Source: Clostridiaceae bacterium HFYG-1003 (lineage in GTDB: Bacteria; Bacillota; Clostridia; Clostridiales; Clostridiaceae). Taken from it: 64,000 bases of DNA. The notes beneath the pieces are model-generated. The model had not been told where the DNA came from. It saw only the letters and a list, made by a program, of their open reading frames with translations, and made no database searches. The position numbers were made by a program, and so were the translations under genes. Within the stretch, counting starts at the first letter, position 1, and every line of letters begins with the position of its first letter. Shown one piece after another: positions 57,135-64,000 of the stretch. Location: NCBI GenBank assembly GCA_024579835.1, contig CP102060.1, positions 1,302,001-1,366,000 of the forward strand. The letters are read 5' to 3'.

Positions 57135-60100
57135 TTACTTTCGTCTGAAATAATCCACACCGGCCTGGAACAGTTTCATGTCAAACTCTCCGGGATAGTT
57201 CCGGAACAGGCCTTCCTGCCAGCGTTCATTGTGCCCCATCTTACCCAGGACACGGCCATTGGGGGAAATAATGCCTTCGATGGCCAGCAGTGATCCGTTG
57301 GGATTGTGGGGCTGGGCCATGGTCGCATTTCCTGATGGATCGCAGTACTGAGTGATGATCTGACCGTTCTGTTTTAATTGCTCCAGTACGTCTGAGGGAG
57401 CCATGAACCGTCCTTCTCCGTGAGAGATCGGCACCGAGAACACTTCACCCGGCCGGACATAGGCAAGCCAGGGGGAAGCGTTGGAGGCAACGCGAACTCT
57501 GGAAATGGTGTCCATATGTCGTCCGATCTCGTTGGAAGCGAGCATCGGCATGTCTTCTCGCGGCTCGACGATGCGGCCGTACGGGAGCAGGCCCAGCCGG
57601 ACCAAAGCCTGGAATCCGTTGCAGATACCCAGAATCAGTCCCTGGCGAACCTCCAGCAGATCTTCAATGGCTGAGGCGATTTCCGGATTGCGCAGGACGT
57701 TGGCAATGAATTTGCCCGATCCGTCCGGTTCATCGCCTGCGGAGAAGCCGCCGGGAATCATGAGAATCTGGCTCCGGCGAATCTCGCGGGCCAGGTCCCC
57801 GACCGATTGCCGGATGTCTGCCTGATCGCGGTTGCGGAAGACAAACACTGACGGATCGGCTCCTGCCTTGCGGAATGCTCTGGCCAGGTCGTACTCGCAG
57901 TTGGACCCGGGGAACACGGTAATCAGAACCCTGGGGCACTCCATGGCTGCAGGTGCTGGATCCGAAGGAGCGACCTTCGGGCCGGCGAGGTTTTCGACCG
58001 CGTCGCCATCTTTGCGGCTGCGGCGGAAAACAGGACTCAGCCTCCGGTGAGCCGCTTCGCGGGTTTCAGCCGCGGTGAGTTCGATTCCGTTGAGGCACAG
58101 TCTGCCTGAAGGATTCGCAGTGCCCAGGCGCTGGGGCTGAATGTCATAAGAAGACGCCAGGACAAGCCATTGAGCTTCCAGAGCCGGGTCGATTTCCAGC
58201 AGGAAGTCGGCTGGCCGGCGTTCAAAGTACGGTTTAATCAAGGTGACGTCCATCCCGGCCTGGTTGCCCCAGGCCATGTTGAGCAGCGTCATCACGCTGC
58301 CGCGGGCGGTGGTGTCACAGGCCAGAATCATATTCTGTTCATTGGCTGCCTGAATCAGCCGGGAAGCTGCCAGCAACTGTGGCGCCTCGGGGTATCCATC
58401 GGCCCTGGTAGTCACCACCTGGTACAGGATGCCGCTGCCCTTCAGTGCGTTGGACAGAACCCGTTCTCCCGGCATCGTGTTTACCGCAAAGGAAATCAGC
58501 GTGGGCGGAACATGGATCTCACCAAAGGTGCCGCTCATGGAATCTTTTCCGCCAATCGCCGGCGTTCCGAAATCCAGCTGAGCCTTCAATGCCCCCAGCA
58601 GCGATTTCATGGGCTTGCCCCAAGTGACCGCCGAGTTGCCCAGCTTTTGGAAATATTCCTGAAAAGACAGTCTGGCGTTGTCAATTCCGGCTCCGGAAGC
58701 CGCCATCTTGCCCAATGATTCAACGACGGCCAGATAGGCTCCTTTGAACTGATCTGCCTGAGAAACGAAAGGATCAAAGCCGTAGGTCATGACGCTGGCA
58801 TCCCTGGATACGGCATCGCCGACCGGAATAAGCGCTGCCATGTGAGACGCTTCGGTCTCCTGATCACGTCCGCCATAAGGCAGAGTGACTGTGGCACATC
58901 CATTGGTGGAGTCGAACAGTTCGTGGAGGCTTTTCTGACTTTGGTTATTCAGCTGATCCAGTTCGGTCAGAATTCGTTCCCGGGTCAATTCACCCGAGGC
59001 TTCGCCGGGGAGCAGACCTGCCGGTTCAATGACAACCGCCTGATACTGACTGGCACCGGCCGAGTCAAGAAAACTGCGCTTGAGATCGACGACGGTCTGA
59101 CCACGCCAGTTCATCACCAGCCGGGCGTCGTCCGTCACCGTTGCAATGACGGCAGATTCGAGGTTTTCCTGGTCCAGATAGCCGGTGAATTCAGCAAGAT
59201 CAGCCGGTGTGATGACCATGGCCATTCGTTCCTGAGATTCTGAGACCGCTGTTTCGGTGGCGGTCAGTCCCTGATACTTCAATGGCACCTGATCCAGATC
59301 GATGGCCAGGCCTTCAGCCAGTTCGCCCACGGCAACGCTGACGCCGCCGGCACCAAAGTCATTGCAGCGCTTGATGAGACGGCGCGCTGCATCGTTGCGC
59401 AGCAGACGCTGGAGCTTGCGCTCGGTGGGAGCATTTCCCTTTTGGACTTCAGCTCCGGAGGTTTCCATGGAGGTCACGTCATGGCTCTTGGAAGAACCGG
59501 TGGCACCACCAACTCCGTCGCGTCCGGTCCGACCGCCGACCAGAAGAACGACATCGCCGGCCTGGGGCTGTTTGCGAACCACACTGTGAACGGGTGCGGA
59601 TCCAATGACAGCACCCACTTCCATGCGTTTCGCTACATACCCGGGATGGTAAATTTCATGAACTACCCCTGCTGCCAGACCGATCTGATTGCCATAGCTG
59701 GAGTAGCCGCGAGCCGCCTGAAGGGAAATGGTCTTCTGCGGCAGCTTGCCGGCCAATGTCTGAGCCGGATCCTGCGTCGGATCCATTGCCCCGGTGACGC
59801 GCATGGCCTGATAGACATAAGCCCGACCGGCCAGAGGATCCCGGATTGCTCCACCCAGGCAGGTTGCCGCCCCGCCGAAGGGTTCGATTTCAGTCGGATG
59901 ATTATGGGTTTCGTTCTTGAACTGAATAATGGTAGGTTCTGTACCTTCCTCTGTGCGGAGGGAGCGAATGATGCTGCAGGCGTTGATTTCTTCTGACTCA
60001 TCCAGATCCGTCACCTGGCCGGATGCTTTCAGCGCCTTTGTCCCGATGGTGGCCAGTTCCATCAGCGTCTGCGGCCGGCTGGCCCTGCCCAGTTTCTCAC

Positions 60101-60860
60101 GCAGAGCACAGTACATTTGATAGGCTGCCTCTTCCTGCTCGGTTCCCGGAAGGAACTCGACGCCGGTCAGTTCAGTCTGGAACGTCGTATGCCGGCAGTG
60201 ATCCGACCAGTAGGTATCCAGCACCTTAAGTTCCGTTTCGTTGGGATCGCGTCCTTCAGCCAGGAAGTATTCCTGAATGCAGGCCAGATCAGCCAGACTC
60301 ATGGCCAGCTGGCGGCTGTCATAAAATTCCTTCAGTCCGGACTCATCCAGTTTGCTGAAGCCGGCATAGACAGAGGGAAGATTGCGATCCGGCAGAGAAT
60401 CCTGGAATGCAGCAGCCAGACTGCCTTCCCGCATTTCCACTGGATTAATCAGCGTTTTTCGGATGGCTGCGCGCTGCTCGGCCGTCAGCTCTTCGCCAAA
60501 AACAATCAGAGTTTGAAATTTCACTTTCGCGTTGAAATTTCCATAAATCAGCTGCAGACATTCTTCTGCCGCATTGGCTCTCATGTCGAACTGACCCGGC
60601 AGCAGCTCGGTGATGAGATATGGATTGTTTTGTGCCGCTTCCTCCAAAGAGAAATAGATCTGATCGGCATTCTTGTCGGCAAAAACTTTATATATGGAAT
60701 CACGATACTCATCTTTTGAAAGGTTGGCCATTAAATATCGATTAATGACTCGAACCCGCCCGCGGCATAATCCGGAATCATTTAACTCCCTGGTCAGGGC
60801 GTCGCTTTGGATCTCCAGACCCGGTTTTTTTTCGACATACACCTCGAAATGCTCCTGCAT
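57135..60860 (-). CDS. purL: FGAM synthase, single-chain PurL with glutaminase domain
   Basis: PurL converts FGAR to FGAM with ammonia from its own glutaminase domain. The 1241-residue protein has the N-terminal PurS-like part, the linker with D-T-Y-W-S-D-H-C-R-H-T-T-F, two PurM-like halves, and a class I amidotransferase C-terminus (G-S-N-C-E-Y-D, G-I-C-N-G-F-Q-A-L, S-H-G-E-G-R-F). It is first in the operon, 86 bases before purE. AAGGAGG precedes the ATG at 60860. Confidence 0.97.
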   Translation of the reverse strand: MQEHFEVYVEKKPGLEIQSDALTRELNDSGLCRGRVRVINRYLMANLSKDEYRDSIYKVFADKNADQIYFSLEEAAQNNPYLITELLPGQFDMRANAAEECLQLIYGNFNAKVKFQTLIVFGEELTAEQRAAIRKTLINPVEMREGSLAAAFQDSLPDRNLPSVYAGFSKLDESGLKEFYDSRQLAMSLADLACIQEYFLAEGRDPNETELKVLDTYWSDHCRHTTFQTELTGVEFLPGTEQEEAAYQMYCALREKLGRASRPQTLMELATIGTKALKASGQVTDLDESEEINACSIIRSLRTEEGTEPTIIQFKNETHNHPTEIEPFGGAATCLGGAIRDPLAGRAYVYQAMRVTGAMDPTQDPAQTLAGKLPQKTISLQAARGYSSYGNQIGLAAGVVHEIYHPGYVAKRMEVGAVIGSAPVHSVVRKQPQAGDVVLLVGGRTGRDGVGGATGSSKSHDVTSMETSGAEVQKGNAPTERKLQRLLRNDAARRLIKRCNDFGAGGVSVAVGELAEGLAIDLDQVPLKYQGLTATETAVSESQERMAMVITPADLAEFTGYLDQENLESAVIATVTDDARLVMNWRGQTVVDLKRSFLDSAGASQYQAVVIEPAGLLPGEASGELTRERILTELDQLNNQSQKSLHELFDSTNGCATVTLPYGGRDQETEASHMAALIPVGDAVSRDASVMTYGFDPFVSQADQFKGAYLAVVESLGKMAASGAGIDNARLSFQEYFQKLGNSAVTWGKPMKSLLGALKAQLDFGTPAIGGKDSMSGTFGEIHVPPTLISFAVNTMPGERVLSNALKGSGILYQVVTTRADGYPEAPQLLAASRLIQAANEQNMILACDTTARGSVMTLLNMAWGNQAGMDVTLIKPYFERRPADFLLEIDPALEAQWLVLASSYDIQPQRLGTANPSGRLCLNGIELTAAETREAAHRRLSPVFRRSRKDGDAVENLAGPKVAPSDPAPAAMECPRVLITVFPGSNCEYDLARAFRKAGADPSVFVFRNRDQADIRQSVGDLAREIRRSQILMIPGGFSAGDEPDGSGKFIANVLRNPEIASAIEDLLEVRQGLILGICNGFQALVRLGLLPYGRIVEPREDMPMLASNEIGRHMDTISRVRVASNASPWLAYVRPGEVFSVPISHGEGRFMAPSDVLEQLKQNGQIITQYCDPSGNATMAQPHNPNGSLLAIEGIISPNGRVLGKMGHNERWQEGLFRNYPGEFDMKLFQAGVDYFRRK

Positions 60861-60897
60861 GATTTCCTCCTTAACATAGCGAACTATTAACACATTA

Positions 60898-60926
60898 ATC
60901 ATATTAAATAATCGTCTGTAGATCAA
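60898..60926 (-). promoter_or_regulatory. Promoter of the purine operon
   Basis: On the minus strand TTGATC (60926-60921) and TATGAT (60903-60898) are separated by 17 bases. The leader before purL would be only about 30 bases, leaving no room for a purine riboswitch. Confidence 0.75.
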
Positions 60927-60945
60927 CATTAAACCACTAATCTTC

Positions 60946-60963
60946 GTTAATCGTTCGGTACAT
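60946..60963 (-). promoter_or_regulatory. Candidate PurBox upstream of the pur promoter
   Basis: GTACCGAACGATTAA on the minus strand resembles the CCGAAC core of Bacillus PurR operators and lies about 25 bases upstream of the -35. A weak inverted partner, AATGTTGAT, overlaps the -35. Control by a PurR-like repressor is inferred. Confidence 0.45.
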
Positions 60964-61360
60964 ACCTTATTCTTTTCACATTTTGCCTGAATGACTGATT
61001 TTATCCAATAGATTCAGATCATAGAAAGCAACTTCCCCAACGACTCCATTTGAATCCGGATTCAGACCAAATCCCCGGATGGCCCAAGCCTTTCCCGTGA
61101 TACCATCAAGGTTCGTCAGGTTGTGCCGTCGGAAAAGCACAAGGAGCGAGCGAATGAGGCTGCAGGAACAGCCAGTCATCCGCCGTGATCTGCGGGTCAA
61201 GCTGTGAAATGCCGCGCTGAATCCAACCGTGATTCAGTAAATCACTCCTTCCCATCAGCTTTCCGACAGGCGCTTCGCTCCCCCTGGCCGCTTCATACCG
61301 TTCGGCGACGGTTTCGTTATGTTCAGAACCCTGCTTGCTTCCATCCAGCGCCTGCTACTT
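60964..61360. other. Intergenic stretch between purL and nadE
   Basis: No supported gene. Minus-strand frames in 60976-61202 look partly protein-like but switch frame and lack start signals, so they may be a decayed fragment. Confidence 0.4.
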
Positions 61361-61450
61361 TTTCGCCCAAAGACGGTTGTTTTCGTCCGAAGGCTGGTTC
61401 TTTTCGTCCGAAGGCTGGTTCTTTTCGTCCGAAGGCTGGTTCTTTTCGTC
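61361..61450 (+). repeat. Tandem repeat, 21-bp unit, about 4 copies
   Basis: Three identical 21-bp units starting TTCGTCCGAAGG (61382, 61403, 61424) are preceded by one diverged copy (61361-61381) and followed by a 6-base partial copy. It lies upstream of the nadE promoter. Confidence 0.95.
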
Positions 61451-61457
61451 TGGTGAG

Positions 61458-61487
61458 TGACCTAGTCAGAGCAGGATGCTATATAAT
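61458..61487 (+). promoter_or_regulatory. Probable promoter of nadE
   Basis: TATAAT at 61482-61487 with a weak -35 TGACCT at 61458-61463 (18-bp spacer), 52 bases before the start codon. Confidence 0.5.
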
Positions 61488-61539
61488 GAAATGGAGTAGG
61501 ATACACGGGCGGAAGGTTCCGCCGTAATCGAGGTGAACA

Positions 61540-63441
61540 ATGAATTTTTTAAAAGCAGCTGCTGTCTGTTCTAAAGTATCTGTGGCCAACCCGGCTGCCA
61601 ATGCAGCGGAAATTATAACCCTGCTGGAACAACTGAATGAGAAGAAAATATCGGTCGCAGTATTTCCTGAGCTCTGCGTCACGGGATACACCTGCGGAGA
61701 TTTGTTCTTACAGGATCAGCTCCTGGAGGAATCGGATCTGGCCTTGAACAAAATTCGGAAAGCCTCATCAGGGAGCAATCTGTTTTTTGCTGTCGGCGCT
61801 CCGATCCGGATTGGCAGTCGTCTCTACAACTGTGCCGTTGCCATGCAGAATGGCCGGATCCTGGGAATCGTCCCCAAAAGTTATCTGCCCAATTCCAATG
61901 AATTTTACGAAAAGCGCTGGTTTTCACCGGCTGAACTGGCTGAACCAATCCAGTCCATTTCCTGGGGTGCGGATGAGATTCCGTTTGGCCGCCTGTTGTT
62001 CCAGAGCCAGGGAGTCACCTTGGGCATCGAGCTGTGCGAGGATCTTTGGGCACCGTCTCCCCCATCGACGGATCTCGCGCTGGCCGGTGCCCAGGTGATT
62101 TTGAACCTGTCAGCGTCCAATGAACTCATTGCAAAGTCAGACTATCGCCGCAGCTTAATCCAGAATCAGAGTGCCCGGCTACTGGGAGCCTACCTTTATG
62201 CTTCCACCGGGGTTCATGAATCCTCGACGGATGTGGTGTTCTCAGGACACCTGCTTATTGCTGAAAACGGCGTGATTCTGGCGGAAAACGAGCGGTTTCA
62301 GCTGGACAGCGAATGGATTCATGGCTGGATTGATGCCGACCGGCTGAACAATGAACGTCGGCGCTCCACCAGCATGGCGGACAGCGTGGCCCGAACCACT
62401 TATCAGACGGTTTCCTTTGATCTGGTCCAACCGGACCTGACCGGGTTTGACCGCCCGGTGGATCCCACGCCGTTTATTCCGCGAGATGATTCCGATATGG
62501 TCCGGCGGTGCCGGGAGATCTTTGCCATTCAGGCCCATGGGCTGGCCAAGCGGCTTCGGGCCATCGGAACCAACCACTGCGTCATCGGCATTTCCGGCGG
62601 TCTGGATTCGACCCTCGCTCTTCTGGTCATCCAGAAAGCCCTGCGAATCAACGGAGCGGACCCATCTGCCATCCTTACCGTTACCATGCCGGGCTTCGGG
62701 ACCACGGACCGGACGTATCAGAATGCCATCAGCCTGTGCCGGGAAATGGGAACCGATCTGAGGGAGATCAACATTGTGGAGGCCTCTCTGCAGCACTTCC
62801 GGGATATCGGACATGATCCGGCCCAGCACGACGCCACCTATGAAAATACCCAGGCACGCGAGCGGACTCAGATTCTGATGGATCTGGCAAACAAGGAAGG
62901 CGGGATTGTGGTGGGAACCGGTGATTTATCCGAACTGGCCCTGGGCTGGGCAACCTACAATGGCGACCACATGAGCATGTATGGTGTCAATGCCTCCGTT
63001 CCCAAGACTCTGGTTCGCTATCTGGTACGCTACGCGGCCGTCCATGAATCCCCTGAATCGGTTCGCCGGATTCTGGAAGACATCCTGGATACTCCGATAT
63101 CACCGGAACTGCTGCCGAAAGCTCAGAATGGTGAAATCGCTCAGAAAACCGAAGATCTGATCGGACCATATGAGCTGCATGATTTCTTCCTGTACCATAT
63201 GATGCGCTACGGGGCAACCCCGGAAAAAATCGCCTTTCTGGCTGGCCACGCATTCCGGGACCGCTATTCCAGCGACATCATCCATCACTGGCTGAACGTG
63301 TTCATCCGACGGTTTTTCACCAATCAGTTCAAGCGCTCCGCATTGCCCGATGGTCCCAAGGTCGGTTCCGTCGCGCTGTCCCCCCGAGGAGACTGGAAAA
63401 TGCCCTCCGATGTCACCTGGAGGGCCTGGATGAAGGATTGA
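61540..63441 (+). CDS. nadE: Glutamine-dependent NAD+ synthetase
   Basis: NadE amidates nicotinic acid adenine dinucleotide to NAD+. The 633-residue protein has an N-terminal nitrilase-type glutaminase (about 1-290, F-P-E-L-C-V-T-G-Y, K-S-Y-L-P-N, E-L-C-E-D-L-W with the Cys nucleophile) and a C-terminal synthetase with the PP-loop I-S-G-G-L-D-S-T and G-T-G-D-L-S-E-L-A-L-G-W. GAGGTG precedes the ATG. It is a monocistronic gene between two operons. Confidence 0.97.
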   Translation: MNFLKAAAVCSKVSVANPAANAAEIITLLEQLNEKKISVAVFPELCVTGYTCGDLFLQDQLLEESDLALNKIRKASSGSNLFFAVGAPIRIGSRLYNCAVAMQNGRILGIVPKSYLPNSNEFYEKRWFSPAELAEPIQSISWGADEIPFGRLLFQSQGVTLGIELCEDLWAPSPPSTDLALAGAQVILNLSASNELIAKSDYRRSLIQNQSARLLGAYLYASTGVHESSTDVVFSGHLLIAENGVILAENERFQLDSEWIHGWIDADRLNNERRRSTSMADSVARTTYQTVSFDLVQPDLTGFDRPVDPTPFIPRDDSDMVRRCREIFAIQAHGLAKRLRAIGTNHCVIGISGGLDSTLALLVIQKALRINGADPSAILTVTMPGFGTTDRTYQNAISLCREMGTDLREINIVEASLQHFRDIGHDPAQHDATYENTQARERTQILMDLANKEGGIVVGTGDLSELALGWATYNGDHMSMYGVNASVPKTLVRYLVRYAAVHESPESVRRILEDILDTPISPELLPKAQNGEIAQKTEDLIGPYELHDFFLYHMMRYGATPEKIAFLAGHAFRDRYSSDIIHHWLNVFIRRFFTNQFKRSALPDGPKVGSVALSPRGDWKMPSDVTWRAWMKD

Positions 63442-63574
63442 GAGCCCTTCGCCGCCCCGAATGTTGATGATAAAAATTACACTTTAATATGGTATTAATT
63501 ACTACATCGTGTTAAAATACAGTTATTGTGTTTTCAGATGAGTCACAAATCAGTTGAAAGAGGTGAAGAACAGC

Positions 63575-64000
63575 ATGTGGTTTAACAAATCCACAGAACA
63601 GGTCCTGTCGGAGCTGAATGTCGACCTTGAACAAGGTCTCTCCAGCGAAGAAGTGGCCAAACGGCTTGAACAGTACGGTTACAACCGTCTGCCCGAGCAG
63701 AAGCGGAAATCGATCCTGTCGATGTTCCTCGCGCAGCTTCAGGATACGATGATCTATATCCTGCTTGCCGCCACGGTTTTATCCGCCTTCATGGGCGACT
63801 ATGCCGAAGCCGTCATTATTATCGTCGTCGTACTCCTGAATGCTGTCATCGGCGTTTTCCAGGAAAACAAGGCCGAGCAGGCCATGGAAGCCCTCAAGAA
63901 GCTCACCACGCCGCGGGCTTATGTTCGCCGCAACGGGCAGGTCGTTGAAGTCGACTCACAGGAAATTGTACCCGGCGATATCGTCGAAATCGATGCCGGC
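63575..64000 (+). CDS. P-type cation-transporting ATPase, N-terminal part
   Basis: 142 codons are visible before the window edge. They show the N-terminal cation-ATPase domain (G-L-S-S-E-E-V-A-K-R-L-x-x-Y-G-Y-N-R-L), two membrane segments (about 55-90) with F-Q-E-N-K-A-E-Q-A-M-E-A-L, and the start of the actuator domain with P-G-D-I-V. The pattern fits the P2A calcium ATPases (SERCA/PMCA type), but ion specificity cannot be decided without the rest. GAGGTG lies 9 bases before the ATG. Confidence 0.9.
   Translation, partial: MWFNKSTEQVLSELNVDLEQGLSSEEVAKRLEQYGYNRLPEQKRKSILSMFLAQLQDTMIYILLAATVLSAFMGDYAEAVIIIVVVLLNAVIGVFQENKAEQAMEALKKLTTPRAYVRRNGQVVEVDSQEIVPGDIVEIDAG

Noticed and set aside
60861-61000. 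Purine riboswitch before purL
   Set aside because: The conserved core was not seen, and the promoter lies about 35-65 bases before the start codon, too close to hold one.
61204-61527. 107-codon plus-strand open frame with F-R-P-K-A-G-S repeats
   Set aside because: The repeats are only the translation of the 21-bp DNA array, and it covers the nadE promoter.

Overview
The window is a chromosomal segment of an anaerobic, low-to-moderate GC Bacillota, most likely of the class Clostridia. The evidence is two T-box leaders, an L20-type leader before infC-rpmI-rplT, a KtrAB potassium system, Hsp33, a DUF4364 protein, strong GGAGG ribosome binding sites with some TTG/GTG starts, a 2-hydroxyacyl-CoA dehydratase activase-type protein, and an indolepyruvate:ferredoxin oxidoreductase. 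No rRNA, tRNA or CRISPR array was seen. Most of the window is ordinary housekeeping DNA, with two copies of one insertion sequence and several short intergenic tandem repeats.

Layout, left to right. 1-2200: the tail of an unidentified gene, and an AT-rich SEC-C protein with two Cys-rich modules. 2219-5987: a promoter, a Phe T-box and pheST. 6324-7019: a rhodanese lipoprotein. 7341-13465 (minus strand): an rRNA/tRNA methyltransferase, ktrA, ktrB and a large M16 metallopeptidase. 13599-14719 (minus): infC-rpmI-rplT behind a structured leader. 15190-15585: a small HNH-type protein. 15658-17203: ISLre2-like IS copy 1. 17411-19432 (minus): HU, Hsp33 and a methyltransferase. 20022-22819: a YflT-like stress protein, a two-OB-fold SSB-like protein, a DUF4364 protein and a GrpB-family protein. 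23029-30075 (minus): folC-serS, and a Val T-box driving an alpha/beta hydrolase, valS and a GNAT acetyltransferase. 30217-36845 (minus): a 1445-residue activase, recX and an M16 peptidase. 36912-38457: IS copy 2.

38866-46405 (plus): iorA-iorB, with a rubredoxin domain fused to IorB; then the p-aminobenzoate operon pabA-pabB-pabC, in which pabB carries a 1-nt frameshift; then a MocR-type regulator. 46640-49636 (minus): an unknown protein, an SDR oxidoreductase and an SPFH/NfeD pair. 49829-60926 (minus): a purine operon in the order purL-purE-purC-purF-purM-purN-purH-purD, behind a clear promoter and a candidate PurBox. 61540-64000 (plus): nadE, then the start of a P-type cation ATPase that runs off the window.

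Functionally, PabABC and FolC supply folates, and formyl-folate is used by PurN and PurH in the purine operon. PheST, ValS and SerS with the L20/L35/IF3 operon serve translation, and two of these units are controlled by uncharged tRNA through T-boxes. IorAB and the activase point to amino-acid and 2-oxoacid fermentation. I found no convincing wholly new system. The best leads are the IorB-rubredoxin fusion, the hydrolase placed between the Val T-box and valS, the probable AUA start of infC, the frameshift in pabB, and the duplicated Cys-module SEC-C protein.
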